DNA of 19,287 nt. Source: Lentisphaeria bacterium (lineage in GTDB: Bacteria; Verrucomicrobiota; Lentisphaeria; Victivallales; UBA1829). The notes below the pieces were generated by a model. That model did no database searches, was not told where the DNA came from, and saw only the letters and a program-made list of their open reading frames with translations. Both the position numbers and the translations under genes were made by a program. The DNA lies in assembly GCA_003526375.1 (NCBI GenBank), contig DPDG01000059.1, positions 1 to 19,287 on the forward strand, in the 5' to 3' direction. Below are positions 1 to 6,777 of this stretch, in pieces. How positions within the stretch are numbered: position 1 is the stretch's first letter; each line of letters begins with the position of its first letter.

Positions 1-344
1 TTATTTTATTTTGAAATTACCTCTCTGTTTTAAATTATAAATAAAATGGAGTCTCTGTCAATAGGCTTTTCAAAAGAAAAGTAAAATATATTGCCATATT
101 TTTATGTAAAATAATACATTATCGGATTATAAGTGTTTCAGTATTAAACCATTCACCTCAAAGACTCCGACAAGAAAAAGTGCTCCAAATCATTTCTGAA
201 AAACTTGCAGACATGATCAGGATGGTTAGACCTTTCTCTTCGGGCGGCAGGTCTCTCATCGGAAGATGGAACATATCCGTTGGCTCCGGAATTTTGGCTG
301 ATGATCTTTCTGAAAAATATTTTTCCATTTTTTTGAATTCCCTA
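1..344. other. AT-rich flank with no convincing gene
   Basis: This stretch before the LacI promoter is AT-rich, with A/T runs in its first 150 bases. I see no RNA gene, repeat array or mobile-element end. The best coding candidate is a 56-codon minus-strand frame from 328 to 158. It has reasonable amino-acid content but only a weak ribosome binding site and no recognisable motif. It could be a remnant of a divergently read gene, so I do not call it. Confidence 0.5.
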
Positions 345-372
345 TTGACAAAAAGAAAAATCCGGATATAAT
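345..372 (+). promoter_or_regulatory. Sigma70-type promoter of the LacI-family gene
   Basis: A perfect -35 hexamer TTGACA (345-350) and a perfect -10 hexamer TATAAT (367-372) are separated by 16 bp. Transcription should start near 379-380, directly before the palindrome at 381-396, with the lacI-type start codon at 422. A promoter this close to consensus needs repression, which fits the operator. Confidence 0.85.
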
Positions 373-380
373 TTAAAACA

Positions 381-396
381 ACGGGAACGTTCCCGT
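381..396. promoter_or_regulatory. Palindromic LacI-family operator
   Basis: ACGGGAACGTTCCCGT is a perfect 16-bp palindrome centred on CpG, the usual form of a LacI/GalR-family operator, in which the hinge-helix leucine inserts at the central CG step. It covers about +1 to +16 of the predicted transcript of the adjacent regulator, so negative autoregulation is the simplest reading. I noticed no second copy in the window, so its other targets would lie outside. Confidence 0.85.
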
Positions 397-421
397 AGAA
401 GACAATGCCGGGAAGTGGGAA

Positions 422-1432
422 ATGGAAAAAAAGAAAAGAGTGACGCTTGTTGACCTTGCCGCCTGCTGTGGTCTTTCGAAGACGGCAGTAGGGGCGATCC
501 TGAGCCATGATCCGAAATACAAGGTTTCTCCGGAAACAAAGGATATGGTTCTGGCACTTGCAAGAAAGATGGATTATAAGCCGAATCTCGCGGCAAAAGC
601 CCTGGTTTCCCGGAAGCATTACACGGTCGGAATGCTCTTTTATTCCGTGAAAGACCGCTGTTACAGCGAGATCATGGCGGCGGCGCAGCAGAAGCTTGCG
701 GAAAAAGGGTATGCCAGTCTGTTCGCGTTCTGGGAGGATTCGGATTTCATGAGCGCTTTCAATATGCTGGCGGATCACGGGGTGGACGGGATCATCACCA
801 ACGCTCCGGAGGAGCTTGCGCAGACGCTGCCCGCGGACATGCCTGTGGTCCTTTACGGATTCAGCAGTCAGACGCGCGACGCTGTTCTGGTGGACCGGCG
901 CGCTGCGATCCGGAAGGTGCTGGATTATCTTTACGACAACGGGCACCGCGATTTCGGCTATCTGTGCAATCCCGCGCCGGAACCGCGTTATCAGGCGTTT
1001 CTGGATTTTCTGCATTCAAAACACCTGCGGGTGCATCGGGAGTGGATGAAACCGACGGTCAACGATATCAATGCCAGAGAAGCGGCGATGAAGGAGATTC
1101 TCGCCTGCCGGAGCTGCCCGACCGCGATTATTGTCCAGAACGATGTGACCGCCATGGCAGCCATGGCGATTGCCGTGAACGCCGGGGTGAAAGTTCCGGA
1201 ACAGATTTCCTTTGTCGGATTCGATAATATTCTGGAGAGCCGCTATGCCGTTCCCGCGCTGACGACTCTCGACATCAGGATTGAGGAAACCGCTGCCCAT
1301 CTGGCCGATCTTCTGATGAAACGGATCAAGAATCCGAAGACACCGGTGATGAGCTGCCGGATCGAACCGGAACTGGTGCTGCGCAAATCATGTATTTCAC
1401 TAAAGATGCCGGATGCTGCATCAAACCAATAA
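422..1432 (+). CDS. LacI/GalR-family transcriptional regulator
   Basis: This is a cytoplasmic DNA-binding regulator of 336 residues, the usual family length. Residues 8-27 form the LacI-type helix-turn-helix (TLVDLAACCGLSKTAVGAIL). The hinge helix is at about 54-65 (PNLAAKAL), with Leu61 in the position that intercalates into the operator. Residues 68-330 are a periplasmic-binding-protein-like effector domain, including the typical ISFVGFDN segment and a C-terminal TTLDI segment. The start at 422 is preceded by a purine-rich GGGAAG at usable spacing. The strong promoter and perfect palindrome just upstream argue for autorepression. The effector is probably a sugar or sugar derivative by family habit, but its identity cannot be read. 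A broken prepilin gene follows 15 bp after the stop, so its original downstream partner may have been lost. Confidence 0.93.
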   Translation: MEKKKRVTLVDLAACCGLSKTAVGAILSHDPKYKVSPETKDMVLALARKMDYKPNLAAKALVSRKHYTVGMLFYSVKDRCYSEIMAAAQQKLAEKGYASLFAFWEDSDFMSAFNMLADHGVDGIITNAPEELAQTLPADMPVVLYGFSSQTRDAVLVDRRAAIRKVLDYLYDNGHRDFGYLCNPAPEPRYQAFLDFLHSKHLRVHREWMKPTVNDINAREAAMKEILACRSCPTAIIVQNDVTAMAAMAIAVNAGVKVPEQISFVGFDNILESRYAVPALTTLDIRIEETAAHLADLLMKRIKNPKTPVMSCRIEPELVLRKSCISLKMPDAASNQ

Positions 1433-1447
1433 AGATGGAGGAAGGAT

Positions 1448-1774
1448 ATGCTTTTCAAACGACAACAGAACTCTGCAATCCCCTTGGCAGGGTTCAGACA
1501 TGTTTCACGGCGCGGAACGGTTTTCGGCAGAGGATGCAGTCAATCCGCACCCTGCCGCGCAACTGCCCATAGTAAGCCTGGTCTTACTTCGCGGCGGACG
1601 GTCTTCAATATTGGATGGAGTCAATCCCGGTCCTGCCTTGTTTTTCCTTCTTCATTCCATTGTTTTCCCGTTCCCTGTTCTTACTTTACAGGAGGGAGAA
1701 CAAGGAGTTTCACCCTGATCGAGCTCCTGGTCGTAATTGCGATGATCACTATTAGATTGAACTCATTTTTCTGA
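1448..1774 (+). pseudogene. Truncated prepilin-type protein with a long N-terminal extension
   Basis: The frame starts at ATG 1448 behind a good ribosome binding site (GGAGG at 1437-1441) and runs 108 codons. Near its C-terminus it carries a class III prepilin motif, RSFTLIELLVVIAMI, in which pre-peptidase cleavage would precede Phe and the mature +5 residue is Glu. The hydrophobic helix should continue for about 15 more residues, but homology stops at about 1746 and an unrelated AT-rich tail (TIRLNSFF) ends the frame. The pilin body is therefore missing. About 87 residues precede the motif, whereas usual leaders are under 20. They are rich in Arg, Ser, Cys and Phe and match no fold I recognise. 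Either the extension is a non-native reading of an upstream leader or it is a lineage-specific N-terminus. I read this as a gene truncated by the rearrangement that brought in the DNA at 1747-2556. Confidence 0.6.
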
Positions 1775-1776
1775 TT

Positions 1777-2047
1777 TTACTTGCTGATACTTTCCTTTTT
1801 TGGAAAAATCTCTCTTTGTTTTTCATGAAGACGTTTGAATAACATTAAAGACACAAGAACCATGAGATTATCAATAATATAAAATAACGTCCCCAGAGAT
1901 ACAAGTTGATTTCTGGACACTTTCATTTCAAAAAGATCAAAAAGGTTCTTTTCTCGTTTTAGACTTGCAAAATGCCTCTTCATCCAAATCACCCTGCAAA
2001 AATGCATCCTCAAGTTCCTGCCATTTTACTCGACTTATTCGACTCAT
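1777..2047 (-). pseudogene. Frame-disrupted small ORF, possibly an IS66-type TnpA remnant
   Basis: An ATG at 2047 (minus strand) sits behind a clear AAGGAG ribosome binding site. It opens a 36-codon frame starting MSRISRVKWQELEDAF that stops at 1937. A second minus frame overlaps it and continues from 2013 to 1777 (78 codons, ending in a Lys/Glu-rich tail). Joining them needs one indel near the A-rich stretch at about 1945-1960 and would give a protein of about 90 residues. The N-terminal pattern W-x-x-L-(10)-L-(4)-F-C resembles the helix of IS66-family TnpA accessory proteins. The second half does not obviously match that family, so the name is tentative. Good initiation signals with a broken frame indicate a decayed gene. 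Confidence 0.35.
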
Positions 2048-2098
2048 ACCGACTCCTTAGATTTTTATGGAAGACAATATAAATCCTCGCAAATCATT

Positions 2099-2156
2099 TG
2101 TAAAAGTGTCTTCGCCGGACACTTACATTGAACCGGTGAGCGGACATTGTAAAAGT
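2099..2156. repeat. TGTAAAAGT direct repeats with an inverted repeat (IS-end-like)
   Basis: TGTAAAAGT occurs at 2099-2107 and again at 2148-2156. Between them AAGTGTC (2104-2110) and GACACTT (2118-2124) form a 7-bp inverted repeat with a 7-base spacer. Multiple short internal repeats next to a TGT are typical of IS21-type ends, which suggests a leftover terminus. I found no matching opposite end in the window, so the family assignment is a guess. Confidence 0.35.
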
Positions 2157-2556
2157 AAACACCGGAAGGATTGCAATCAACTGCGCGGCAACTTGGTCAA
2201 TGAACTGAATGTGATCTCTACCGTAGCTGGATTCAATATCCGGAAACTGATACGGACATTTTCCCTGTTTTTATACCGAATTTTCAAGCTCGCATTGTTC
2301 CAATTGATACATCAATCGAATCAATGCTGCTCAAATAGGTTTGGAAAAGGAAGAGCGCGAAAAGGAAAGCACTTTTCCTCAAAAGATGGTTCCTTTTCGC
2401 ATCCGGCTTTTGCATAATCGACCAATATACCATACAGCAGAAGCTTTTTCATTGATTTTCAAGCATTTGAATACTTTTTCATGACCGCCTCATTTAGCAC
2501 GCAATATGATTCAGGAAAAGAAGCAACTCATTAGACATTTGCCGTTTCAGCAACAA

Positions 2557-4701
2557 TCAGTATGGGGTCGTTACATCTTTCACATTTACTTTCGCTTCCG
2601 TCAGAAATTCAGGAGCAAAAAAACGGGCTTTTCCCGGAGGAATGTATTCCGGACAGTCAGCCTGTATCCTGCTGCCGGGGGCGAGACAGAGTGATTTGCC
2701 GTTCAGCCGGAATTCCCGGTCCGCTTCAGTGGTGTTGATGATGGTGATTTTCTGCTGCCGGGTCGCGAAACAATAGCTGTCCGGCGCGTTTTTTCCCATT
2801 TCCCATAAAGGCTCTTCCGGGAGAAAAACCAGTCCGTCCGCAACTTGACCGGCATGGAATTCGCCGGCTTTCAGCAGAACTTCACCACAGTTTTTCCCCT
2901 GATACAGAATCTGCGCTCCGGCAGAGACATCCGGGTCACTGTTGTATAAATAGAACCGCAGATCTTTTCCGTCACGGTAAACGGCATAACGTATCCGGTC
3001 TCCGGCAATGACATCCAGTTTGGTTCGGTGCGCCCGCTGAGCAGAATAAATCAGACAGGTCATGAATTCGCGCAGTCCGGCACAGCCGGGGGCTTCCGCC
3101 GCGGTAACCGTCAGAACCAGTCCTTTGCCCAGCCGGTGTTCCACCAGCAGCGGCAGTCCGGAAATCTCCTCCTTAAGATTTTCACCGCCCACACTGTTCC
3201 GAAAACCGACAAGCACACGGGTTTCCGGCTGGATATTGGTGATTTTCACCGGAGTTGCCCTGCCGATGAAATTGGGATCGCGGTCGCATCTTTTCACCGG
3301 CAGATCGTAGCGAACATCGGAACATTGCCGGATAACGGAAATACCGTAGACATCCGGAGCTGCCATGCCGTCAATATCAAATCCGCACAGTTCATGCAGC
3401 TGTCCGTTCCGGAAATATTCCATGGGGTGCTGTCCGCGTTCTGTGGAGTTGTCGAAGTGCGAAAGCGCAATAATCAGATGTCCGCCGCGGCTGACAAAAT
3501 CCTGCAGTTTCGCGTAAAGAGCTTCATCCATCCGGTTGTTTCCGAGGAAGAACAGCAGCCGGTAAGGCGACAGATCGGATTCCGGCGGGATAACGTCCAG
3601 CTGACCGCCGGGCGGATTGCCGCTGTAATCCGGTCCGCCTGTATTGTACGGATGGAACAGAGCATCCCGCCGGAAGAAGACATCATACAGTTCCCAGCCG
3701 CGTTCCGCATCGGAACTTTCCCATTTTCCGCCGTCTTCATAAATGCCCCATGCATACGGATTCCAAATTCCCGGATGACCGTCATCCCTTCCCCGGACAA
3801 CGGCTGCCGGACTTTCCGGAAATCCGGCCGGACGACGGTGAATCAGCGTATGACGGTAGAGTCTGCGCAGTTCATCCCGCACCCGGCGCACGGGTTCATC
3901 CCCGAATCCGTAATACGGTTCTTCCGGAATCCTGTACCGGAAATGTCCGCATTCCGGATAAATGAATTCCGCGCCAGCCATATAACTCAGATACAGGGAT
4001 GCGCGCCAGCGGTTCTGGTACATCCGGTCGCAGTGAACTCCGCCGTAATACATCTGGGCGATATGCACGCCCCAGTTCTGACCCGCCGCACGGGCGGCGC
4101 CCCGGACCGCCGAAAAAGTGATCAGCGGATCGCCGGGAAGCAGCTCCAGACATTGCCCGTCAATTCCGGCTTCGCTGTGTGTGGCGAATACAATGCTGGA
4201 ATCCACATTGTACAGTTTGCAGCAACATACTTTATTGCGTTCAAAGGCAAGTTCCTTTTTCAGATAGTCCACATAATTTTTACGGGCCTCCGCATCGTTT
4301 GCGGCGCCCGGCATACTGCGGTAGGCATGAACTCCTTCGTCGACAGTATAGAATTTCGGCCAGTAGAGAATGCCGCCGGATTCCCCGATCGCATAGCGAC
4401 CGAGAAAATATTCCCCCGCCAGCGGCAGCAGTTCTTCCAGTGTTTTTTTATCCAGCGACGGAGAATGCCACCGTTCATGATTATGCCGGTGAACCAGTTC
4501 GCTGAGCATGATGTAAATTCTGTTTTTTCGGCACAGACGCAGGACTTCCGCCGCTTCTTCGCGGTTGTCCGGCAACGAGGTCAGGACAACATTGCCCAGA
4601 TTCAGACGGATGAAATTTTCCAACGGCTCTGTTCCGATGCCGATGGAGGCGCCGACCAGCGGAACGGATTCAAAAACACTTCTGTTCATATTCTTTTTCA
4701 T
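2557..4701 (-). CDS. GH42-like glycoside hydrolase-related protein (714 aa)
   Basis: This is a large cytoplasmic protein with no signal peptide. Residues about 15-290 look like a (beta/alpha)8 barrel. Candidate catalytic acids are Glu107 in GRYAIGESGG and Glu250 in EFIYPECGHF, spaced plausibly for acid/base and nucleophile in clan GH-A. Residues 380-416 (PYRLLFFLGNNRMDEAL, then FVSRGGHLIIALSHFD) resemble the glutamine-amidotransferase-like domain that forms GH42 trimers. The C-terminal 170 residues look beta-rich. The chosen start has a second Met four codons later and no strong ribosome binding site, so it is slightly uncertain. It is last in the right-to-left cluster but has its own promoter (4820-4847) and a structured 5' leader. 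Substrate is unknown; beta-galactoside-like glycans are a guess from the fold. The protein could be divergent enough to be unclassified. Confidence 0.75.
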   Translation of the reverse strand: MKKNMNRSVFESVPLVGASIGIGTEPLENFIRLNLGNVVLTSLPDNREEAAEVLRLCRKNRIYIMLSELVHRHNHERWHSPSLDKKTLEELLPLAGEYFLGRYAIGESGGILYWPKFYTVDEGVHAYRSMPGAANDAEARKNYVDYLKKELAFERNKVCCCKLYNVDSSIVFATHSEAGIDGQCLELLPGDPLITFSAVRGAARAAGQNWGVHIAQMYYGGVHCDRMYQNRWRASLYLSYMAGAEFIYPECGHFRYRIPEEPYYGFGDEPVRRVRDELRRLYRHTLIHRRPAGFPESPAAVVRGRDDGHPGIWNPYAWGIYEDGGKWESSDAERGWELYDVFFRRDALFHPYNTGGPDYSGNPPGGQLDVIPPESDLSPYRLLFFLGNNRMDEALYAKLQDFVSRGGHLIIALSHFDNSTERGQHPMEYFRNGQLHELCGFDIDGMAAPDVYGISVIRQCSDVRYDLPVKRCDRDPNFIGRATPVKITNIQPETRVLVGFRNSVGGENLKEEISGLPLLVEHRLGKGLVLTVTAAEAPGCAGLREFMTCLIYSAQRAHRTKLDVIAGDRIRYAVYRDGKDLRFYLYNSDPDVSAGAQILYQGKNCGEVLLKAGEFHAGQVADGLVFLPEEPLWEMGKNAPDSYCFATRQQKITIINTTEADREFRLNGKSLCLAPGSRIQADCPEYIPPGKARFFAPEFLTEAKVNVKDVTTPY

Positions 4702-4718
4702 TCTGTTCTCACTACTGT

Positions 4719-4735
4719 CCGGTAAAAATTACCGG
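4719..4735. promoter_or_regulatory. Inverted repeat in the leader of the 714-aa gene
   Basis: CCGGTAA (4719-4725) and TTACCGG (4729-4735) form a perfect 7-bp inverted repeat with a 3-base spacer, 18 bp before the start codon at 4701. It could be a protein-binding site or, as RNA, a small hairpin near the translation start. A related but imperfect element (6723-6740) lies before the next cluster gene. Confidence 0.5.
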
Positions 4736-4749
4736 AATTGATTGATAAT

Positions 4750-4811
4750 GTCGGCTTCTACGCTATATTAAAGGCAGTCAAAAGCTTTAATTTGAGCGTA
4801 GGAGAGCCGAC
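4750..4811 (-). promoter_or_regulatory. Long three-segment inverted repeat at the 5' end of the leader
   Basis: Three nested complementary pairs lie here: GTCGGCT (4750-4756) with AGCCGAC (4805-4811), CTACGCT (4758-4764) with AGCGTAG (4795-4801), and ATTAAAG (4767-4773) with CTTTAAT (4785-4791). This gives 21 paired positions interrupted by small asymmetric loops, with an 11-base apical loop. The predicted start site for the minus-strand transcript is about 4813, so the hairpin would form the first bases of the mRNA. No T run follows on the minus strand, so it is not an obvious intrinsic terminator. It could be a structured regulatory leader, a stabilising 5' hairpin, an operator or a short repeat element. 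Confidence 0.65.
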
Positions 4812-4819
4812 AATGTATT

Positions 4820-4847
4820 ATTATAGCATTTTTCAGCAACTTTTCAA
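4820..4847 (-). promoter_or_regulatory. Promoter of the 714-aa gene
   Basis: Read on the minus strand, TTGAAA (4847-4842) and a perfect TATAAT (4825-4820) are separated by 16 bp. The expected start site is about 4813, at the foot of the long inverted repeat, giving a leader of about 110 bases. It lies in the 193-bp gap after the upstream gene, so this last cluster gene can be expressed independently. Confidence 0.75.
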
Positions 4848-4894
4848 CTTTATTCCCCGATGCAGTGTTCTGTTCTGATTTCCGTTCCGTTGCG

Positions 4895-6679
4895 TTATTC
4901 GGTTTCCTGCTCCGGCTCAAGCAGGAACAATGCTGTTTCCGGAGAGGCGAATGTGTAAGAGAACCCGGAACCGCCGCAGTTTATTTTTGTCCCGCTGAAC
5001 AGTTCGGAAATCTGTCCCGCTTTCTGCTTCAGAGAGAACCGGATCGTTCCGCCGGTTCCGGCATGAACGGCAAGCAGGTTTCTGCCCGCCCAGACCAGAC
5101 ACGGCTGATCCGCATAAATATGCACTCCCGCCTGTCTTGCGGAATCCCGCAGCGTCTCCGCCGTGATCTTTTCAAATTCCGGGAAACGCATTCCCGGCAA
5201 ATCCATGTTCTCCCACGCAGTGCCGTTGTTCAGACCGGACGGGCCATACCAGAAACAGGTTGTCCTGCCGAAAACATACTTCTCCAGCAGGGCTTTCTTT
5301 TCCGGAGTAATGACGCTCATGCCCGCAAAAATCAGGAGTCGCGGCAGACTGCTGAAACGGGGAATATCGTTCAATGTGCAAATCCGATGGGGCGAACCAA
5401 GACGGTTCAACGCGCTCTGCAGAGGATGCAGCAGCGCGGCATAAGGTCCTGTCGGGTTGTAATACAGCAGCTGTTCCGGATCAACAACCAGCATGACGTC
5501 AGCCTCCGGCTCGAAGTCTCTGCGCGCATACTTCAGCCACAGTTCACAGCAGGACTTGATCACAGCGATGTTTTCCGGGTCCGCATAAAATTTTCCCCAC
5601 ATGTCGAACCACCACAAAGAGGCTCCATGGAACAGTGTACGGCAGAATTCACGCCGCAGACCTGCCCGGTCTTCCGCCAGATCCGCCCAGCGCGTATACC
5701 ACTTGAGTTCCACATACGGCGTCAATCTCATGTTGGCGGAATGGGTTCTGTGATCGATTTCATACAAACAGTCCTTCCCGTGCAGATGAACAGTGCTGTT
5801 CGGAGTCATGAATCCGCTTCCGCCCCCCATCATGCGGTCCCGGTAACTGCCGGGGCTGATTACAAAATCCACGGCATCCGAACTTTCGACCTTTTCATAG
5901 GCAAGATGTCCGCGCAGAACAGCGGACATGCCCAGTTCCAGCACATAGCCGTAGAACACACCGATTTTCCGGCGCACCGACAGCTGTTCACGCGCCCGGC
6001 GGGCAAAACGGATGATGGAATCCGCAATCAGGTCACTGTGGAACTTCCAGTACAGAACGGCATTTCTGTTTTTCTGCGGATCACGCATCGCCCCGTTTTC
6101 ACATGGAGTATCGAAACACTGCCGCAGAGAGGGGACATCCTCCGGGACCGGATAATGATGTTCCACGCACCATTTCCGGAACAGTTCCGCCTTGGAGAGA
6201 GTTTCCATTCCGTTGGCATGATCCATCCATTCATCTGTCTTACCGCACATCAGGACATAAGCGGCAATCCGGTTCCCGTAATTCTTTTCCATATGCGCAA
6301 TCACGGCATCAAGATATTTTTCCGTTTCCGTACGCCATTTTTCATCGCAGAGCGCATTGCTCAGATATGAATAACTGTCGACATGGAGCTGACGCGCCAG
6401 CCAGAGCGGCGAGTTGAGATCGATCAGACAGAGCAGCTGCGCGTCGGGGCAGATATTGAGCACATCCTGAACCTGTTCATCCAGCGGGGAAAAATCATAG
6501 ACGTCGAACCATTTCCACGTCGGTTCATATTCACAGTACGGCTCGCCCAGCGAATTTGCGGAATGTCCGGCAAAAACACAGAACTGCCGCACGCCGATGG
6601 AGGCAAAGGCTTTCATTGCGTCGAATTCTTTGCGGAATGAACGATAGGCAAAGAACGGTTTCTCTATGGGGTCTGACAT
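4895..6679 (-). CDS. GH42-like beta-galactosidase-related protein (594 aa)
   Basis: This is a cytoplasmic enzyme without a signal peptide. The N-terminal barrel has the GH42-like run DLNSPLWLARQL (about 87-98). A likely acid/base is Glu150 in MCGKTDEWMDH and a likely nucleophile is Glu307 in CLYEIDHRTH; a short YEID-type segment is common in GH42-related proteins. Aromatic-rich ASLWWFDMWGKFY (about 353-365) would line the active site. Residues about 410-520 resemble the amidotransferase-like trimerisation domain (LLIFAGMSVITPEKKALLEKYV), followed by a small beta domain ending in FLLEPE. A GAGGA ribosome binding site precedes the ATG. It follows the secreted enzyme gene by 98 bp containing a short hairpin. 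Likely role: hydrolysis of oligosaccharides taken up after outside digestion. The barrel family is fairly sure, the substrate is not. Confidence 0.82.
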   Translation of the reverse strand: MSDPIEKPFFAYRSFRKEFDAMKAFASIGVRQFCVFAGHSANSLGEPYCEYEPTWKWFDVYDFSPLDEQVQDVLNICPDAQLLCLIDLNSPLWLARQLHVDSYSYLSNALCDEKWRTETEKYLDAVIAHMEKNYGNRIAAYVLMCGKTDEWMDHANGMETLSKAELFRKWCVEHHYPVPEDVPSLRQCFDTPCENGAMRDPQKNRNAVLYWKFHSDLIADSIIRFARRAREQLSVRRKIGVFYGYVLELGMSAVLRGHLAYEKVESSDAVDFVISPGSYRDRMMGGGSGFMTPNSTVHLHGKDCLYEIDHRTHSANMRLTPYVELKWYTRWADLAEDRAGLRREFCRTLFHGASLWWFDMWGKFYADPENIAVIKSCCELWLKYARRDFEPEADVMLVVDPEQLLYYNPTGPYAALLHPLQSALNRLGSPHRICTLNDIPRFSSLPRLLIFAGMSVITPEKKALLEKYVFGRTTCFWYGPSGLNNGTAWENMDLPGMRFPEFEKITAETLRDSARQAGVHIYADQPCLVWAGRNLLAVHAGTGGTIRFSLKQKAGQISELFSGTKINCGGSGFSYTFASPETALFLLEPEQETE

Positions 6680-6722
6680 TATTGTCCTCGTATTTCTTTT
6701 CTGTTTTCATACACACAGCGAC

Positions 6723-6740
6723 CCGGCAGTTTTTTACCGG
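6723..6740 (-). promoter_or_regulatory. Short hairpin between cluster genes
   Basis: Read on the minus strand, CCGGTA and TGCCGG pair over 6 positions (one G-U) around the loop AAAAAC. It sits 38 bp after the upstream stop codon and 44 bp before the next start codon. No T run follows. It resembles the CCGGTAA inverted repeat ahead of the next gene at 4719-4735, and may be an mRNA processing or stability element or a weak attenuator. Confidence 0.35.
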
Positions 6741-6777
6741 ACCGCAATGATTTTGGTTTTCGGGCAAAGAGCTTTTG

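Larger units (their letters stand above)
1747..2556. other. AT-rich scar, probably mobile-element debris
   Basis: Between the breakpoint inside the prepilin motif and the end of the next gene there are about 800 bases without an intact gene. Base composition drops sharply relative to both sides. I see a small ORF broken by a frame change (1777-2047, minus), TGTAAAAGT repeats with an inverted repeat (2099-2156), and only short unsupported frames elsewhere (for example 2321-2452, minus, 43 codons, no ribosome binding site). This looks like decayed insertion-sequence or other transferred DNA. Confidence 0.5.

Noticed and set aside
158..1015. 285-codon minus-strand frame over the LacI gene
   Set aside because: Most of it is antisense to a clear LacI-family protein. 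Only its last 56 codons lie outside, with weak initiation signals.
2067..2417. 116-codon plus-strand frame in the AT-rich scar
   Set aside because: It runs through the TGTAAAAGT repeat region, has no ribosome binding site and no recognisable motif.
2321..2452. 43-codon minus frame starting MKKLLLYGILVDYAKAG
   Set aside because: The hydrophobic start looks leader-like, but there is no ribosome binding site and it lies in decayed DNA.
3028..4725. 565-codon open frame on the plus strand opposite the 714-aa gene
   Set aside because: It reads as an antisense shadow: basic, Phe/Arg-rich, with no motif, while the minus frame has domain-like segments. The same holds for 4865-6370, 6775-8184, 10691-12427, 13456-14259 and 14841-16064.
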